From Schwartzia sp. (in: firmicutes) (GTDB lineage: Bacteria; Bacillota; Negativicutes; Selenomonadales; Selenomonadaceae), in contig JAILNL010000088.1 of the NCBI GenBank assembly GCA_024691625.1, forward strand, positions 1-5,171: DNA of 5,171 nt. The letters run 5' to 3'. Positions 1 through 5,049 of the stretch are shown piece after piece. Made by a program: the position numbers and the translations under genes. Every line of letters starts with the position of its first letter. The stretch's first letter is position 1. The notes under the pieces were generated by a model. It did not search any database, was not told where the DNA came from, and saw only the letters and a program-made list of their open reading frames with translations.

Positions 1-45
1 TTTTTCTGCTAATCTATAGCTGCGGCTGAAAAAGAAGGAGGCTTG

Positions 46-159
46 ATGTTCAACCTGAAAAGAGTAATCCTTGATCAGAAAGAAAAAATTGAAGAAGTAT
101 GCACCGGCGTTTTTACAAAGGCGCCTTGGTATGATGACTGGTCAGATAAAGGAGCTTGA
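46..159 (+). pseudogene. GNAT-type acetyltransferase, N-terminal fragment (copy 1)
   Basis: Thirty-seven codons start at an ATG five bases after a strong AAGGAGG (35-41). The peptide runs MFNLKRVILD..., then GVFTKAP and WYDDWSDK, and stops at TGA 157-159. An FT..PW.DDWSD block near the N-terminus is familiar from GNAT-family N-acetyltransferases, which usually have about 130-170 residues. The acetyl-CoA-binding part is absent, so this is only the 5' end of a gene. After WSDK the sequence passes directly into the leader of the kinase-like gene, and the same junction is present in copy 2, so it predates the duplication. This copy keeps the GNAT frame through the A-run at 83-88, unlike copy 2. 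The family call rests on the short motif and is moderately sure. Confidence 0.6.
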
Positions 160-169
160 GTTTAAGCAG

Positions 170-289
170 ATGATAATCATAATCAATGGTGCTTCGCATA
201 GCGGTAAAACTTTACTCGCCCAGCGCATGCTTGAAAAAATATCAGCTTCCTTATCTTTCCATCGACCATTTGAAAATGGGACTCATCAG
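170..289 (+). pseudogene. P-loop kinase-like protein, N-terminal fragment (copy 1, frameshifted)
   Basis: From ATG 170 the frame reads MIIIINGASHSGKTLLAQRM, which contains a Walker A motif (GASHSGKT) close to the N-terminus as in zeta-toxin/AAA-type small nucleotide kinases. An extra A in the run at 234-239 shifts the frame after LEK. The expected YQLPYLSIDHLKMGLI continues in another frame to 289, where homology stops. An in-frame ATG at 131 adds 13 residues (MMTGQIKELEFKQ). I prefer 170 because the hydrophobic strand before the P-loop normally lies at the very start in such proteins, but the nearest ribosome-like site (AAAGGAG, 148-154) is 15 bases away, so the start is uncertain. It lacks the base- and substrate-binding parts and cannot be functional. 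Confidence 0.75.
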
Positions 290-400
290 TGCATGCGCAA
301 TGGCAAAGGGGTCATCAGCCTCACATGCGGCATCGGTATCGATAATCACTCGGATTTTCTTCGCATCAGGAATTTGAATCAGCTCAGTCAGTCTCACCAT
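281..400 (-). pseudogene. Nucleoside hydrolase, N-terminal fragment (inverted)
   Basis: On the minus strand, ATG 400-398 opens a 40-codon stretch: MVRLTELIQI, PDAKKIRVII, then DTDAACEADD and PFAIAHALMS. A DTD near the N-terminus followed by a DD pair (residues 21-23 and 29-30) matches the calcium- and ribose-binding start of the inosine-uridine-type nucleoside hydrolase superfamily, which cleaves N-glycosidic bonds and is normally 300 residues or more. Only this part remains, because reading on from 281 enters the antisense of the kinase-like fragment. An in-frame TGA lies two codons upstream of the ATG, which fixes the start. The last codons (281-289) are shared with the direct repeat, so the exact breakpoint is ambiguous. 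No Shine-Dalgarno sequence precedes the ATG. Confidence 0.75.
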
Positions 401-406
401 GATTCA

Positions 407-435
407 ATTCTAGCAACTGGAAAAGAAAAGGACAA
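407..435 (-). promoter_or_regulatory. Candidate promoter of the nucleoside hydrolase fragment
   Basis: Read on the minus strand, TTGTCC (435-430, 4 of 6 to TTGACA) is followed by a 17-base spacer and TAGAAT (412-407, 5 of 6 to TATAAT). The -10 box ends only six bases before the ATG at 400, so transcription would begin at or next to the start codon and give an essentially leaderless message. This agrees with the lack of a Shine-Dalgarno sequence, but the match is by eye. Confidence 0.4.
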
Positions 436-436
436 G

Positions 437-482
437 AGGCAGTTCCAGACACGTGACGGGTGGTGACACGTCCTGCCTTTTT
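437..482 (+). terminator. Possible intrinsic terminator / hairpin between the repeat copies
   Basis: AGGCAG (437-442) can pair with CTGCCT (473-478), and the latter runs into a short T-tract (478-482). Inside, ACGTG (451-455) can pair with CACGT (467-471). The shape resembles a rho-independent terminator reading rightwards, placed just before the leader of repeat copy 2. The long interior loop and short T-run make it weak, and no intact plus-strand gene ends here. A second overlapping inverted repeat (CTGGAA 417-422 with TTCCAG 443-448) could form an alternative fold. Confidence 0.3.
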
Positions 483-766
483 CTGCTAATCTATAGCTGC
501 GGCTGAAAAAGAAGGAGGCTTGATGTTCAACCTGAAAAGAGTAATCCTTGATGAGAAAGAAAAAAATCAAAGAAGTATTCACCGGCGTTTTTACAAAGGC
601 GCCTTGGTATGATGACTGGTCAGATAAAGGAGCTTGAGTTTAAGCAGATGATAATCATAATCACTGGTGCTTCACATACCGGTAAAACTTTACTCGCCCA
701 GCGCATGCTTGAAAAATATCAGCTTCCTTATCTTTCCATCGACCACCTGAAAATGGGACTCATCAG
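478..766 (+). repeat. Direct repeat, copy 2 (truncated GNAT + kinase-like gene starts)
   Basis: Second copy of the 1-289 unit, offset by 477 bases. The first 75 bases are identical and the rest carries scattered substitutions. Copy 2 has one more A in the GNAT part and one fewer in the kinase part, so its total length equals that of copy 1. Inside the unit, CTTTTTCTGC (477-486) and GCTGAAAAAG (502-511) form an imperfect inverted repeat just before the ribosome site at 512-518. After 766 the sequence differs from copy 1 and leads into an AAA+ ATPase remnant. Confidence 0.93.
523..637 (+). pseudogene. GNAT-type acetyltransferase, N-terminal fragment (copy 2, frameshifted)
   Basis: ATG 523 follows AAGGAGG (512-518). 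A run of seven A (560-566) throws the reading out of frame after DEKEK, so the direct product is a 29-residue peptide ending at TGA 610-612. Removing one A restores EKIKEVFTGVFTKAPWYDD and WSDK, the GNAT-like N-terminal block, closed by TGA 635-637. That restored sequence (EVFTGVFT) looks more family-like than copy 1 (EVCTGVFT). The shortened peptide's stop overlaps the ATG at 609 (ATGA), so translation could in principle be coupled to the kinase-like frame. As in copy 1, the catalytic part is missing. Confidence 0.6.
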
Positions 767-785
767 GAGCGGAAAGACAGAGCTT
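648..785 (+). pseudogene. P-loop kinase-like protein, N-terminal fragment (copy 2)
   Basis: In frame from ATG 648 (or ATG 609, which adds 13 residues) this reads MIIIITGASHTGKTLLAQRM, then LEKYQLPYLSIDHLKMGLIR and SGKTEL. The GASHTGKT Walker A and a YLSIDHLKMGLIRSG segment are what I associate with a zeta-toxin/AAA-type small P-loop kinase of unknown substrate found in anaerobes. This copy keeps the kinase frame (five A at 712-716). Homology should run on for more than 100 residues, but after SGKTEL the sequence becomes an AAA+ ATPase remnant. The right limit is therefore approximate, because SGKTEL fits both families. The open frame continues antisense through the sensor kinase to 2660, which I regard as accidental. 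Confidence 0.72.
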
Positions 786-944
786 AGCCCGCTACATCGC
801 GGAAAAGCTTGGCAGGAAGATCCTCCTGAAGCGGACAGCCTCTTTTCAAATAGGAATTCCGCGTGCCAGAGCTGGAAGAGGACGATGGCGAACGAGTTCC
901 TGCCCCGGATGGAAGAATTCCACGGCATCCTGATAGCAATAAAC
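771..944 (+). pseudogene. AAA+ ATPase remnant with internal deletion
   Basis: Two pieces of one AAA+ domain are visible. From 771, GKTEL, then after one extra base (A786) ARYIAEKLGRKILLKR, reads as the end of a Walker A and the following helix. From 828, in a different frame, EADSLFSNR, then QSWKRTMANEFLPRMEEF and HGILIA, reads as Walker B (the expected preceding D is lost) followed by the MANEFL..ME segment, as in ATPases with a DEADS Walker B and a NEFL.QME stretch. Around 30 residues between the two motifs are missing. The bases GAAGCGGACAGCCTC (828-842) encode the end of the first piece in one frame and the start of the second in the other, so the deletion probably joined two similar sites. 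Everything before Walker A and after ILIA is gone. The family call is fairly sure; its cellular role is unknown. Confidence 0.65.
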
Positions 945-968
945 GGCGGTTTACAAGCGTTTTGCAAC

Positions 969-3900
969 TTAAGCTCCGGGATGCTGCTGCCCGCCGGAGT
1001 CCGGCAAGGCGGCATTGAGCGCATCGGAAAGAGTGCCCAGCCGCGCGAGCAGTTCCGGCGTTCCGCTACGGATGCGATCTTCGTCCTGCGCGTTGCCCGC
1101 GGCCTCCAGGTCTGCGGCCATCGAGGAACCGTCCGCATCGCCTATGATGCGCAGGGAGCTTTTTATGGCGTGAACTTTTATCGTGTACGCACGCCAGTCA
1201 CCGCCCTGCATGGCGGACTTAATTTCTGCCATCGTATCGGGCAGCGTCTCCTTGCAGGTCTTCAGGACATCAAGATAGGTCTCAAGGAAGCCGCAGGCAC
1301 GCACTCCCGCCTCCGCGTCCACACCGGGCAGTGCGGAAAGCCACTGGGGAAGTTCCTCCGGCTGCGCGAACAGCTCTGCAAAAGAATCGGGCATTGTCTG
1401 AGTGTCCTGTCCGTCAGCTGCCTCTTCATGCCCGGTAGCCATCTCATCTTGCTTGCTTGCCTTCTCATCCTGCCCCGAAGTCCCGCCATTTCCTTCAGTC
1501 AAATGTACTTTTTCTTCCGGCAGGTAGGTGAGCAGCATGATTTCGAGTTTTGCGGACTCGATCGGCTTTGTCAGGTAATCCGTAAAGCCTGCCTCGATGT
1601 ATGCCTCCTTCGCTCCCGAAACCGCGTTCGCCGTCAGGCAGATGATCGGAGTATGGAGCATGCCAGCCCGCGTCTCGCTCCGCAACCGGGCGACGGTCTC
1701 GATTCCGTCCATGTCGGGCATCAGGTGGTCAAGAAAAATCACGTCAAAGTCCTGTGCGGCCACGGCACTAAGGGCTTCCGCACCGCTTTCTGCCGTGACG
1801 ACCGATATCTTCGTCTGCTTGAGCAGCCCCCGTATGACCTTAAGGTTCAGGGGCGTGTCGTCCACGACGAGGATGTTAGCCTCTGGTGCCGTGAACCGCT
1901 CGTGGTAGCGCGTGCGAGAAGCCTTTGCTTTCCGCAACGCCTCGGCAAAGTCACCGATAGCCTGCCAGGAGACAACCCCCTGCTCCACGTCGAACGAAAA
2001 GGTGGAGCCGCTGCCGTATACGCTCTGCACGTCAAGCTTGCTGCCCATCATGGCAAGCAGCTGCTGGGTAATGTTCATGCCAAGGCCGGTACCCTCGATG
2101 GAACGGTTGCGTTTTTCTTCGATTCTCTCGAATGCGGAAAACAGTTTTTTGAGGTCTTCTTCTTTTATGCCAATTCCTGTGTCGGCGATGGACACGCAGA
2201 GATTGCCGCATTCCCCGCTGGTTTTCGCAAAAGCCACGGAGAGGGTAACGCTGCCTTTCTCCGTGTACTTGACGGCGTTCGTCAGGATGTTGGTGATGAC
2301 CTGCTTGACGCGAATCTCGTCGCCGTGCAGCGTTTCCGGCAGCGCGGGGTCCACCTGGACGATGAGGCGCAGGTCTTTTTTCTCCGCGCGAGGTTCAATC
2401 ATGTTCACCAGATCGTTCAGCATTGTGGCGGAGCTGTAGTCCACCGGAATAATGTCCATCTTGCCCGCCTCGATTTTGGAAAAGTCGAGGATGTCGTTGA
2501 TAAGGCTCAGCAGGGTCTGCCCCGCCGTCTGTATGTCCTGCGCGTAAGAAAGCGTCGCCTCGTCCGTGTTCTCGCGCAGTATCATTTCGTCCATGCCCAG
2601 CACTGCGTTTATCGGAGTTCTGATTTCGTGAGACATTACGGCGAGGAAGGCGGACTTTGACTTGTTCGCTCGGTCGGCGATGAGCTTCTGCTCCTCAAGC
2701 TCCTCCACGTGGCGGTAGTGCTCGGTGTCGTCGATGAGCGAATAGATGGTGCCAGCCCCGCTGCCCCCATTAAGCAGAGCGTTTTTTTCCGGCGTATATC
2801 TCCTGCCGTTGACCGAAAGCGTCTCATGAGTGGCAATCGTACGGTCCAGAATCTCCGTCACCTGCCGAACGTCATGCTCCAGTGCAGGGAAAAGCGACAG
2901 CGCGGGCTTGTTGAAGAAGCGCAACGTCCCCAGCTCGTCCACCGCGACAATGCCTTCGCTCAGGCGGTCGAGGGCATAGTCGCGGGCAAGGCTTTCCGTG
3001 TCCAGCAGTCCCATTGAGCGGGAGAGCGTGCTCATATATTTCTTTTCGTACAGAATCAGAAAAGGCGTATAGACCGCAACTGAAATCACAAGGTTCACAA
3101 GCTGGATGAAAACCGCCCTCATGCTACCCGTCGCAAGGAACCCGCTCAAAAAAAGCGGCGTCGTCCAGTTCACCTCGCTCATCACGGCAGGCAAAAATCC
3201 CACTCTCGCCATAAGAAAGGCAAAGGAATAACAAAGCTCTGGCACAACAACGAACGGTACGATCAGAAAGGGATTGTAAATCACCGGGAAGCCGAACAGG
3301 GTAAGCTCGCCGATATTGAAAAGCAATGGAACGAAAGACAGCTTTGCGATTTTCCTTGAATTCGCCGTCTTTCCGAAAATAAAAAGAGAAATCACAAGCC
3401 CCAGGAGCGTTCCCGTCCCGCCGATGTAGACAAAAATGTCTATGAAAGATTTTGAGACAATTTCGCCGGGAAGAACCGGACCGAACATATCCACTACAAC
3501 CGTGTCCAGCACCTTGTTCCCGTGAATGCCAAAGCACCACAAAAGCGACACGAGCAGGATGAACAGGAATCCGCTGGCAAAAGAGCGTCGCATTTTTGAG
3601 AAGACAGAAGTTACTGCCTTGATGAACAAATCCTGAATTCCAGAAACGCCGAAAATCACGATAATAAGATAATTCGCGAAAAGGAAAACCAACAGAACGC
3701 AAAGATAGGGGAGAAGGACCTGGAACGAAGCGTTGAAAGCCGAATCCGCCCCCTCGATGAAAAGCCCCGGGCGCTTGCTGAAAATCCGCCTGAACTTCTG
3801 GTACAAGACGGATGCGAAAACACCCGCAAGGAGCGAGCTGAAAAGTCCTTGGCTACTCAACGCCTTTATGTCAAAGTCCGCAGTGAAAACCCCGGAAAGG

Positions 3901-4226
3901 ATGAAAAAGCCCGTGAGCGCGGAAAGTAGGCTTGCCAGCCGGCCCGAAAGCCACTGCCCTTCTTCCGACGAAGCCGTATAGCATAAATTGATTGCCGCCG
4001 TCATGTAGACGGGAAGCAGGCCCAGCGTAGAAAGCTGAATTATAAAAAGCAGATTCTGGACCGCGCCGCCCGCGAATGTTGAGAGAAAATTCTGATACGC
4101 AGGAATCGGGAAATAGCAGAGAAGAACGGAAAAACTTCCGATTAAAATGACCGGAAGCACCATCACAAGGCTGCTTCTGATTACCTGAAAGACAAATGAC
4201 CAAAACTGAACGAACCGTGCTTTCAT
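969..4226 (-). CDS. Hybrid sensor histidine kinase with PTS EIIC-like membrane domain, REC and Hpt
   Basis: A 1085-residue inner-membrane phosphorelay protein. Residues ~1-395 hold about ten hydrophobic segments resembling the EIIC permease of lactose/cellobiose phosphotransferase systems: WCFGIHGNKV (H235), FNIGELTLFG (E307), NPFLIVPF and WTTPLFLSGFLATGSMR. A PAS-like domain follows (~410-505), then a short coiled helix. HisKA has the phospho-acceptor H533 in SHEIRTP. HATPase has the N-box N650, DTGIGI (682-687) and GTGLGM (712-717). The receiver (~784-900) has D789/D790, phospho-acceptor D833, T865 and K887. A polar, acidic linker (~905-945) leads to an Hpt domain with H1019 in VHAIKSS. All key phosphotransfer residues are present, so it should be active. 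There is no EIIA or EIIB part, so sensing rather than PTS transport is likely; the ligand is unknown. No clear Shine-Dalgarno precedes ATG 4226; it is kept because the hydrophobic start fits. No partner response regulator is in the window. Confidence 0.95.
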   Translation of the reverse strand: MKARFVQFWSFVFQVIRSSLVMVLPVILIGSFSVLLCYFPIPAYQNFLSTFAGGAVQNLLFIIQLSTLGLLPVYMTAAINLCYTASSEEGQWLSGRLASLLSALTGFFILSGVFTADFDIKALSSQGLFSSLLAGVFASVLYQKFRRIFSKRPGLFIEGADSAFNASFQVLLPYLCVLLVFLFANYLIIVIFGVSGIQDLFIKAVTSVFSKMRRSFASGFLFILLVSLLWCFGIHGNKVLDTVVVDMFGPVLPGEIVSKSFIDIFVYIGGTGTLLGLVISLFIFGKTANSRKIAKLSFVPLLFNIGELTLFGFPVIYNPFLIVPFVVVPELCYSFAFLMARVGFLPAVMSEVNWTTPLFLSGFLATGSMRAVFIQLVNLVISVAVYTPFLILYEKKYMSTLSRSMGLLDTESLARDYALDRLSEGIVAVDELGTLRFFNKPALSLFPALEHDVRQVTEILDRTIATHETLSVNGRRYTPEKNALLNGGSGAGTIYSLIDDTEHYRHVEELEEQKLIADRANKSKSAFLAVMSHEIRTPINAVLGMDEMILRENTDEATLSYAQDIQTAGQTLLSLINDILDFSKIEAGKMDIIPVDYSSATMLNDLVNMIEPRAEKKDLRLIVQVDPALPETLHGDEIRVKQVITNILTNAVKYTEKGSVTLSVAFAKTSGECGNLCVSIADTGIGIKEEDLKKLFSAFERIEEKRNRSIEGTGLGMNITQQLLAMMGSKLDVQSVYGSGSTFSFDVEQGVVSWQAIGDFAEALRKAKASRTRYHERFTAPEANILVVDDTPLNLKVIRGLLKQTKISVVTAESGAEALSAVAAQDFDVIFLDHLMPDMDGIETVARLRSETRAGMLHTPIICLTANAVSGAKEAYIEAGFTDYLTKPIESAKLEIMLLTYLPEEKVHLTEGNGGTSGQDEKASKQDEMATGHEEAADGQDTQTMPDSFAELFAQPEELPQWLSALPGVDAEAGVRACGFLETYLDVLKTCKETLPDTMAEIKSAMQGGDWRAYTIKVHAIKSSLRIIGDADGSSMAADLEAAGNAQDEDRIRSGTPELLARLGTLSDALNAALPDSGGQQHPGA

Positions 4227-4269
4227 GCCGTATATACTACAGCATAAATACAGAAAAAGGAAGGGGATC

Positions 4270-4286
4270 GCCCTGCAATACAGGGC
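4270..4286. other. Perfect 6-bp hairpin in the divergent intergenic region
   Basis: GCCCTG, a five-base loop CAATA, then CAGGGC. It lies 44 bases upstream of the sensor-kinase start codon, so it could sit in that gene's leader or act as a protein site. There is no adjacent T-tract for a terminator on the plus strand. On the minus strand CCTTCCTTTTT follows only after a gap of several bases, so a terminator or attenuator reading toward the kinase gene is unlikely. Confidence 0.35.
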
Positions 4287-4348
4287 TGGCTTTCACACAA
4301 ATCAAAGCTTGACTATTTTTAATTGTCGGAGTAAGGATATATAGATGG

Positions 4349-4377
4349 TTGAATTTACAAAAATAACGTAGTATTTT
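4349..4377 (+). promoter_or_regulatory. Candidate promoter of the lipocalin-like gene
   Basis: TTGAAT (4349-4354, 4 of 6) and TATTTT (4372-4377, 4 of 6) are separated by exactly 17 bases in AT-rich DNA. Transcription would start near 4384 and leave a leader of about 45 bases before ATG 4428. A nearby alternative, TTGACT (about 4311) with TATATA, has too long a spacer (23 bases). The remainder of 4227-4427 shows no gene on either strand. Confidence 0.4.
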
Positions 4378-4427
4378 AAACACAACACGATTTTATCAAA
4401 GAAATGAAGACAAAACAGGGGGCAAAT

Positions 4428-4931
4428 ATGGACACATTCTCTCAAGCTCTGCTAAGCGAAAAAACAGACAAAATACCGGATGAATTCGACTGGTTCGCGC
4501 CGCTCATCGGCGACTGGGACTGCGATTACGATGATAATTACGGCGGCCAGGCCCGGCACGTAAAAGGCGAATGGATTTTCAGGCGAGTGCTTGAAGGCGC
4601 CGGCATTCAAGATATTTTTATTTTTCCTTCAAGAGCGACAAAAGAAGCAAGCCCGCAGCCTGATGGCGAATACGGCTCTTCACTCCGCATGTTTAATAAA
4701 ACCGAAAAATGCTACGACGTCTGCTACACCTGCGACCATTGCATGAAAAGGCTGCGCTTTTCAAAAGAAGGCGACAGGCTTGTCGGCAAAGTCTTAGATG
4801 AAGACTACAGCTATTGGATTTTTTCAGAAATAACAAGCGATTCTTTCAAATGGGAAAACGTTATGATAAAAGCAGACGGCACAAGGCTTTTGGACTGCGA
4901 GATTCACGGAAAAAGAATTAAGAAATCATAG
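4428..4931 (+). CDS. Lipocalin-like (DUF1579-type) protein of unknown function
   Basis: A 167-residue cytosolic protein with no signal peptide or membrane segment. I chose ATG 4428 because AGGGGG (4417-4422) lies five bases upstream; an in-frame ATG at 4404 would add MKTKQGAN but has no ribosome site. DWFAPLIGDWDCDYDDN (21-37) and GEWIFRRVLEGAGIQDIFIF (47-66) recall small beta-barrel proteins with an IGxW start and a W.F..VLEG..IQD strand, as in DUF1579/lipocalin-like families that bind a small molecule or stress compound. The family link is from memory of these motifs and is moderate. Unusual is a cysteine cluster C95, C99, C102, C105 (CYDVCYTCDHC), which could hold a metal. An AraC regulator follows 118 bases downstream on the same strand. 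No terminator is visible between them. Confidence 0.8.
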   Translation: MDTFSQALLSEKTDKIPDEFDWFAPLIGDWDCDYDDNYGGQARHVKGEWIFRRVLEGAGIQDIFIFPSRATKEASPQPDGEYGSSLRMFNKTEKCYDVCYTCDHCMKRLRFSKEGDRLVGKVLDEDYSYWIFSEITSDSFKWENVMIKADGTRLLDCEIHGKRIKKS

Positions 4932-4950
4932 CGTTGTAAAATTAATCTGC

Positions 4951-4962
4951 TTACATACGTAA
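4951..4962. other. Near-palindrome between the lipocalin-like and AraC genes
   Basis: TTACATACGTAA is a 12-base near-palindrome (TTAC and GTAA arms) 87 bases before the AraC start codon. It could be an operator, but short AT-rich palindromes arise easily by chance. Nothing else of note, including any GC-rich hairpin, is seen just after the stop codon at 4931. Confidence 0.2.
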
Positions 4963-4985
4963 ATCCAGACAAAATTGGACATAAA

Positions 4986-5017
4986 CTGACAGGATATCTT
5001 TTGAAGCTCCGTATAGA
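4986..5017 (+). promoter_or_regulatory. Weak candidate promoter of the AraC-family gene
   Basis: CTGACA (4986-4991, 5 of 6 to TTGACA) is followed 20 bases later by TATAGA (5012-5017), within TATAGAAT. The boxes are good but the spacer is longer than usual, so the gene may instead be read from the upstream lipocalin-like gene. The leader would be about 25 bases and would include the ribosome site AAGGAG (5036-5041). Confidence 0.3.
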
Positions 5018-5049
5018 ATAAAACCATAACAAGAGAAGGAGTGTGACAA

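Larger units (their letters stand above)
1..289 (+). repeat. Direct repeat, copy 1 (truncated GNAT + kinase-like gene starts)
   Basis: This stretch recurs at 478-766 with about nine substitutions and two single-A length differences (six A at 83-88 versus seven at 560-566, and six A at 234-239 versus five at 712-716). The unit holds a short leader, an AAGGAGG ribosome site (35-41), the start of a GNAT-like gene at 46 and the start of a P-loop kinase-like gene near 170. Identity with copy 2 stops after CTCATCAG at 289, where an inverted nucleoside hydrolase fragment begins. The left end coincides with the window edge, so the repeat may extend further left. No transposase, terminal inverted repeat or target-site duplication is visible, so calling it mobile would be inference. 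Confidence 0.93.

Noticed and set aside
403..477. Integron attC recombination site between the repeat copies
   Set aside because: Inverted repeats are present, but I could not find the RYYYAAC/GTTRRRY core boxes, and no integrase is in the window.
394..582. 62-residue minus-strand frame across the start of repeat copy 2
   Set aside because: It is antisense to the repeat leader and lies in a different frame from the hydrolase fragment, whose DTD...DD motif decides the real frame.
1..790. Insertion sequence
   Set aside because: There is no transposase fragment, terminal inverted repeat or target duplication. The repeated unit consists of ordinary gene starts.
728..1138. 136-residue minus-strand frame
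   Set aside because: It overlaps the 3' end of the sensor kinase in another frame and the antisense of the AAA+ remnant. It has no ribosome site or family-like motif.
1912..2439. 175-residue plus-strand frame
   Set aside because: Antisense shadow of the HATPase region, serine/arginine-rich and without motifs.
609..2660. 683-residue plus-strand reading frame as a real protein
   Set aside because: Beyond about 944 it is the exact antisense of a gene with clear HATPase, REC and Hpt motifs, and its translation there shows no recognisable domain. Only the first part carries real gene remnants.
3124..3702. 192-residue minus-strand frame within the EIIC-like region
   Set aside because: Out-of-frame shadow of the membrane domain. 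The main frame shows the GIHG, FNIGE and WTTP motifs.
4404..4427. Upstream start ATG 4404 for the lipocalin-like gene
   Set aside because: It has no ribosome site, whereas ATG 4428 has AGGGGG five bases upstream.
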